DNA from: CAWCAL01 sp963695075
GTDB lineage: Bacteria; Actinomycetota; Acidimicrobiia; Acidimicrobiales; CAWCAL01
Reading direction: 5' to 3'
Assembly (NCBI GenBank): GCA_963695075.1
Contig: CAVOFR010000005.1
Coordinates: 434,001-498,000 of the forward strand
DNA length: 64,000 bases
Below are positions 59,913-64,000 of this stretch, piece by piece. Both the position numbers and the translations under genes were made by a program. The first letter of the stretch is position 1, and each line of letters begins with the position of its first letter. The notes beneath the pieces are model-generated. The model did not search any database and was not told where the DNA came from. It saw only the letters and a list, made by a program, of their open reading frames with translations.

Positions 59913-61394
59913 ATGAAGAAGCTCGTCCTGGCGATCGCCGCAGCCGTAGCCGGGTGGTTCGCGTTCTCGCGGCTGCGCTCGGCCGAGTCCGGCGGGCATC
60001 TCTCGCAGCGGGGCCGCACCGCTCGAAACGCCCATCTGGCCAAGCTGAGCACCAGGGCCGGGGCCAACTACGCCGTTCACTCGGCCCGTCGGGTGTTCGC
60101 GTCCGCCGAGCGGCGGCAGGCCATGGACCACGCCTTCGAGCTCAAGACCGCCGAACAGGTCGTCGAGGCGCTGGGCTCCATGAAGGGCGCCATGATGAAG
60201 ATCGGGCAGATGGCGTCGTATCTCGACAGCGGGATGCCGGCGCACGTCCGCGAGGCGTTGGCTGCGCTGCAGGCCGATGCGCCCCCGATGAGCGCCGAGC
60301 TCGCCGCGGCCGAGGTTCGCTCCGAGCTGGGCGCCGACCCGACCGAGCTCTTCGCCGAGTGGGATCCGGTTCCGATCGCCTCTGCCTCGATCGGCCAGGT
60401 GCACCGGGCGATGACCACCGACGGTCGGGCGGTCGCGGTGAAGGTGCAGTACCCCGGCATCGGCGAGGCCATCCGGGCCGACCTGGAGAACGCCGACCTG
60501 ATGTTCCAGGCCATGGGGCTGATGTTCCCCGGCCTGGACCCGGGTCCGCTGGTCGACGAGCTCCGCATGCGGCTGAGCGAGGAGCTCGACTACCGGCTCG
60601 AGGCCGAGCACCAGATGCTCTTCGCCGACTACTACGCGGGTCACCCCTACATCAGCGTCCCGGCGGTGCTGCGCGAGTACTCGAGCGAGGCGGTTCTGAC
60701 GACCGAGCTGGCCCCCGGGGCCCGGTGGGACGAGATGCTCCGGTGGAGCCAGGAGGAGCGGAATCTGGCGGCGGAGACCATCTACCGGTTCGTGTTCGGC
60801 AGTCTCTATCGGCTGGGCCTGTTCAATGGCGATCCTCACCCGGGCAACTACCTGTTCGAGCCCGGCGGCCACGTCACGTTCCTCGACTTCGGGCTCTGCA
60901 AACGGTTCACCCTCGACGAGATCGAGGTGTTCAACCGCATGATCCGGGCGATGGTCCTGGACCACGATCCGAAGGTGTTCCGCCAGGTGGTGGAGGAGTC
61001 GGGTCTCCTGGCCCCCGACGCACCGGCCGACGACGAGGCCATCATCGAGTACTTCGGTCACTTCTACGAGCTGGTGCTCGAGGACCGGGTCATGACCGTC
61101 ACCGACGACTACGCCTCCGACACCGTGCGCATGATCTTCGACCCCACGGGCCCGCAGCGCGAGGTGCAGCGCATCGCCAACGTGCCGCCGTCGTTCGTGA
61201 TCATCCAGCGCATCAACCTCGGCCTGGTCGCGTTGCTGGGCCAGCTCGCCGCCACCGCCAACTGGCGAAAGCTGGCCGAGGAGATCTGGCCGTTCGTCGA
61301 TGCCGCTCCGTCCACCTCGATGGGCCGGGACTGCCGGGCCTGGGCCGAATCGCGCCGAGGGTGGACCGCGGTCGACCCCGTACCCTCGCCCTGA
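59913..61394 (+). CDS. ABC1/UbiB-family atypical kinase (first copy)
   Basis: 493 residues with an N-terminal hydrophobic segment, the KxGQ motif in MMKIGQMAS, the Ala-rich nucleotide loop IASASIGQVHRA, NGDPHPGNYL and FLDFGL. ABC1/ADCK/UbiB proteins are atypical kinases/ATPases that support isoprenoid quinone synthesis or membrane lipid handling. Converges with a second family member across the 61403 hairpin. Confidence 0.9.
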   Translation: MKKLVLAIAAAVAGWFAFSRLRSAESGGHLSQRGRTARNAHLAKLSTRAGANYAVHSARRVFASAERRQAMDHAFELKTAEQVVEALGSMKGAMMKIGQMASYLDSGMPAHVREALAALQADAPPMSAELAAAEVRSELGADPTELFAEWDPVPIASASIGQVHRAMTTDGRAVAVKVQYPGIGEAIRADLENADLMFQAMGLMFPGLDPGPLVDELRMRLSEELDYRLEAEHQMLFADYYAGHPYISVPAVLREYSSEAVLTTELAPGARWDEMLRWSQEERNLAAETIYRFVFGSLYRLGLFNGDPHPGNYLFEPGGHVTFLDFGLCKRFTLDEIEVFNRMIRAMVLDHDPKVFRQVVEESGLLAPDAPADDEAIIEYFGHFYELVLEDRVMTVTDDYASDTVRMIFDPTGPQREVQRIANVPPSFVIIQRINLGLVALLGQLAATANWRKLAEEIWPFVDAAPSTSMGRDCRAWAESRRGWTAVDPVPSP

Positions 61395-61402
61395 ACGCAA
61401 AT

Positions 61403-61466
61403 GGGGACAGACCCCTAACGCACTCGGGACGAGTGCGTTAGGGGTCTGTCCCCGGATAACGCACTC
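61403..61466. repeat. 23-bp perfect hairpin plus flanking half, GGGGACAGACCCC class
   Basis: Arms 61403-61425 and 61431-61453 are exact reverse complements over 23 bp around GGGAC. A further GGATAACGCACTC follows to 61466, giving a second, overlapping fold that matches the element at 29129. It separates two convergent UbiB-family genes and overlaps the stop of the minus-strand one. Likely a bidirectional terminator built from a dispersed element. Confidence 0.85.
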
Positions 61467-62940
61467 ACGGGCGGGAGGCGAGGACCGGGGATTCGTCGAG
61501 GACGCGCTGGAAGAACTCGCGGTCGGCGAAGATGCCCTTGTCGGCCAGGTACATCTTGCCGTAGCGCTCGAAGTACATGAGCTGCTTGCCCAGGAGGAAC
61601 GTGCCGCGGCTGAAGTCGCTGGCGATGCCGCCGTACTCCTCGGCCATGCCGCGGAGTCGGCGTTGCTCGCGAATGCGTCTGATCAGCCCGCGGATGCTCC
61701 GGTCCGTCAGCTCCATACCGCGGGCGGTGGCCACCTGTTCCATCGGGGCGTTGACCATGGCCGAGAGACTGACCTCGCCGAACGGTGCGGTCACCACCGG
61801 CTCGATCGTGGCCCGCACGAACGTCGTGATCTCCTCGTCGTTCATCTGCAGGCCTTCGCGGATGACCTGCCCGTAGTTGTCGATGATCAGCTCGGCGATG
61901 TCCTTCCAAGCCGTGTCGTCACCCAGCGCGGCCTCGCAGAGTCGGCGGAAGAAGAGGTGACTGTCGCGGTCGAGCCGGCCGACGATGCCCCAGTCGATCA
62001 CCCCGATCCGGCCGTCGGGCATCAGGAGCAGGTTGCCGGCGTGCACGTCGCCGTGGAACGTCCCCCAGCGGACGGCGGTCAGGAGGAAGCCCTTGACCAG
62101 CTGGTCCACCACCGGGACCGGGTCGTAGCCGTACTCGGCGATGCGTTCCAGGTCGTCGACGGCCACACCGTCGAGGAACTCCATGACGAGCACCTTCATA
62201 CCGCTGATCTCGGGGAACGGTCGGGGCACCATCACCAGCGGGAGGTCGACGTGTTCGAGCAGCTGGCGGTAGTTGACCATGGCCCGCAGCTCGTTGCGCA
62301 GATCCAGTTCTTCGCCGACCTGGATCCGGAATCCGTCGAACATCTCCAGCAGCGATCCGGCGTTGGCGTCGCCGGTGTGGCGGGCCGCCAGGTCGAGCAG
62401 CGGCTCGAACAGGTCGAGGTCGGTTGCCACGCTGAGCTCGATGCCGGGCCGCAGCACCTTGACCGCCACGTCACTGCCGTCGTGGAGCTTGGCCCGGTGC
62501 ACCACCGCGATCGACGCCCGGCCGATCGGTTCCTCGTCGAACTCGGCGAAGGTGTCCTCCATCGGTCCGCCGAGGCTCTCTTCGATGACGTTGCGGATCT
62601 TCGCGATCGGGACCGGGGCCCCGGTGTCGAGGCAGGAGCGGAACTCCTGGGCCACGGCCTCGCCGAACATCGACGGCGCCGAGCCGACCAGCTGACCGAA
62701 CTTCATGAAGGTGCCGCCGAGCTCCTCGAATGTGTGGCGGAGGGGCGCGGCGAACTCGTCGTCGGGAAGGGAGCGATGGCGGGCGGTCTTCCAGGCCAGG
62801 GGTCCGAAGTTGCGGGTGCCGACCCGGAGGATCTGGCTGGCTCGACGGGTGAGCCGGGCCCGGCTGGGAGTGGGCAGATGGCGGGGAAAGACCGCCGGCC
62901 TCGACAGCCCGTCGGCATCCAGCGTGACGTCTTCAGCCAT
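61465..62940 (-). CDS. ABC1/UbiB-family atypical kinase (second copy)
   Basis: 491 residues. KFGQ in FMKFGQLVGS, GRASIAVVHRA in the Ala-rich loop position, VAVKVLRPG with the nucleotide Lys, FHGDVHAGNLL and VIDWGIVG (DFG-like Asp changed context to DWG). It lacks an N-terminal hydrophobic segment but the C-terminal third may associate with membranes. Only moderately similar to the convergent copy at 59913, so not a recent duplicate. Confidence 0.9.
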   Translation of the reverse strand: MAEDVTLDADGLSRPAVFPRHLPTPSRARLTRRASQILRVGTRNFGPLAWKTARHRSLPDDEFAAPLRHTFEELGGTFMKFGQLVGSAPSMFGEAVAQEFRSCLDTGAPVPIAKIRNVIEESLGGPMEDTFAEFDEEPIGRASIAVVHRAKLHDGSDVAVKVLRPGIELSVATDLDLFEPLLDLAARHTGDANAGSLLEMFDGFRIQVGEELDLRNELRAMVNYRQLLEHVDLPLVMVPRPFPEISGMKVLVMEFLDGVAVDDLERIAEYGYDPVPVVDQLVKGFLLTAVRWGTFHGDVHAGNLLLMPDGRIGVIDWGIVGRLDRDSHLFFRRLCEAALGDDTAWKDIAELIIDNYGQVIREGLQMNDEEITTFVRATIEPVVTAPFGEVSLSAMVNAPMEQVATARGMELTDRSIRGLIRRIREQRRLRGMAEEYGGIASDFSRGTFLLGKQLMYFERYGKMYLADKGIFADREFFQRVLDESPVLASRP

Positions 62941-62998
62941 GGCGAAGAAGCGTAAGACCCCGGGACTGAACGGGGGTAATCACCGGTAGGTTGCCCCG

Positions 62999-63745
62999 GT
63001 GGATCCCGACCGACACCTCGAGCTCGAGCTGGTGTTCAACTTCCGCGACCTGGGTGGGATCCCGACCGTCGACGGCCGTCGGGTCCGGCGTGATCTGGTG
63101 TTCCGGGCCGACGGGCTCAATCGCCTGGGGGGCGCCGACCTGGCCCGGGTGGCCGAGCTGGGCCTGCGGGCCGTGGTCGACCTCCGCACGCTCGACGAGC
63201 AGGAGGCCCACGGCACGTTCCCGGTCGACGACCATCCGGTCAACTTCCACCACCTGCCGCTGATCGAGAAGTTGTGGGACCTCGAAGACCCCGGGGTCCA
63301 CGCCGACCCGTCCGGCTACCTGCTCGAGCGCTACATCGAGATCGCCGAGAACGCCGGGGCGATGCTGCGCCGGCTGTTCGAGCTGATCGCCGATGAGGAG
63401 CATCTCCCCATCGTGTTCCACTGCGCGGCGGGCAAGGATCGCACCGGGGTGGCGGCGGCGGTCCTCCTCGATGCCCTGGGCGTCGACACCGAGCGCATCG
63501 CGCACGACTACGGCATGTCGGGGGCCGCCTCGCGCCAGTTCATGGAATGGGCACGGCGTACCGACCCCGCCTGGTGGGCCGAGCTCCAGGGTCAGCCCGA
63601 TGTCTTCCGCGACGCGCCGCCGTCGGTGATGGTGGCGCTCCTCGGCGAGCTCACCGAGCGGTTCGGGTCGCTCGAGGGCTGGCGGCGTGAGAGCGGTATC
63701 GACGACGAGCTGGTCGGTGGTGTGCGTCGTCGCATGCTCGGCTGA
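62999..63745 (+). CDS. Protein-tyrosine/serine phosphatase (IphP-like)
   Basis: 248 residues. FNFRDLGGIPTVDGRRVRRD and FRADGLNRL open the fold, and HCAAGKDRTG is the P-loop with Cys142. These features fit the bacterial Y-phosphatase family (IphP/PtpB-like), which removes phosphate from tyrosine or phosphoinositides. GTG 62999 is the only start that keeps FRDLGG. Divergent from the second UbiB gene with a 58-bp gap. Confidence 0.9.
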   Translation: MDPDRHLELELVFNFRDLGGIPTVDGRRVRRDLVFRADGLNRLGGADLARVAELGLRAVVDLRTLDEQEAHGTFPVDDHPVNFHHLPLIEKLWDLEDPGVHADPSGYLLERYIEIAENAGAMLRRLFELIADEEHLPIVFHCAAGKDRTGVAAAVLLDALGVDTERIAHDYGMSGAASRQFMEWARRTDPAWWAELQGQPDVFRDAPPSVMVALLGELTERFGSLEGWRRESGIDDELVGGVRRRMLG

Positions 63746-63769
63746 CACCGCGATCGGGGCCGGACGCGC

Positions 63770-64000
63770 TCAGGCCCCGGTTCCGACGTGTCCTTCCAGA
63801 CGATCGGAGACCGACACGGCCTCGACCGCATCGAGATTGCTCGGCGCGAACCGGCGTCGCCTCGCTCCCTCCTCCCAGGCGATCGCGACCAGGCTGAACG
63901 CGATGGCGCCCACGAGTCCGGTGAGCACCGCCTGAGCGAACGGTCGCTGCAGGGTCTGGTGGGGGCTGGTCGAGCCGATCTCGATTCTCGGGGCTGCGTC
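63770..64000 (-). CDS. C-terminal part of a membrane protein (cut by window edge)
   Basis: An open minus-strand frame of 76 codons runs from the window edge to TGA at 63770, with no start codon needed inside. It contains one hydrophobic helix (AVLTGLVGAIAFSLVAIAW) followed by a basic cluster (EEGARRRRF) and a polar tail. Only the C-terminus is visible, so no family can be named. Confidence 0.55.
   Translation of the reverse strand, partial: DAAPRIEIGSTSPHQTLQRPFAQAVLTGLVGAIAFSLVAIAWEEGARRRRFAPSNLDAVEAVSVSDRLEGHVGTGA

Overview
The window is about 64 kb of very GC-rich bacterial DNA. Nearly every gene has G or C in the third codon position, GTG and TTG starts are common, and many genes overlap as ATGA, GTGA or TGATG. 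Gene content points to Actinomycetota: a LigB-type ATP ligase, a DUF3516 helicase, F420-type LLM and PPOX oxidoreductases, an ECF42 sigma factor with its DGPF partner, an SCO7613-like multipass protein, and many Tat and lipoprotein signals. The overall flavour suggests Acidimicrobiia, but that rank is inference. No rRNA, tRNA, CRISPR, integrase or transposase gene was seen.

Layout. 1-7.3 kb: edge-truncated serine hydrolase, SurE-like lipoprotein, glycosyltransferase plus methyltransferase pair, a secreted unknown, and a GltB-like flavoprotein coupled to a membrane-anchored protein. 7.3-10.3 kb: SnoaL-like protein and DUF3516 helicase. 10.3-27.6 kb (minus strand): the main lipid/polyketide locus, in transcription order gpsA, acyl-CoA dehydrogenase, a roughly 2,760-residue megasynthase (KS-AT-KS-ACP-ACP-ACP-KR-DH), a 1,844-residue single-chain carboxylase of eukaryotic-ACC architecture, and a Sfp-type phosphopantetheinyl transferase. 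The last four genes overlap or sit within 15 bp, so they look like one transcription unit: the carboxylase makes extender, the transferase primes the ACPs, the megasynthase builds a beta-hydroxy/enoyl chain, and the dehydrogenase may set its redox state. The ACP repeat region carries frameshifts, and all three ACPs have Thr where the pantetheine Ser is expected.

27.7-33.2 kb: an N-terminally truncated ABC-F gene, then a compact operon resembling part of a mau locus: MauE-like protein, Tat-exported Cys-rich methylamine-dehydrogenase-light-chain-like protein with three C-terminal repeats, thioredoxin-like protein, a 24-residue membrane peptide, a multipass protein and a small soluble protein. 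33.4-38.4 kb: LigB, PhyH dioxygenase, 784-residue membrane protein. 38.4-42.8 kb: ferric-reductase-like protein, ApbE and two secreted low-complexity proteins, divergent from an ECF sigma factor and its membrane partner, which shares a C-terminal domain with the opposite operon. 42.8-53.3 kb: pseudokinase-flippase fusion, ECF42/DGPF pair, F420-type enzymes, a VWA/solute-binding pair and a RecB-like nuclease. 53.4-64 kb: palindromic tandem repeats, LysM lipoprotein, PhoD, secreted proteins, PI-PLC-like lipoprotein with galactokinase, two convergent UbiB-family kinases, a tyrosine phosphatase and a partial membrane protein.

The most striking non-coding feature is a set of about ten long, near-perfect hairpins, mostly downstream of genes. 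They fall into sequence classes with shared loops, and one sits exactly at the broken end of the ABC-F gene.
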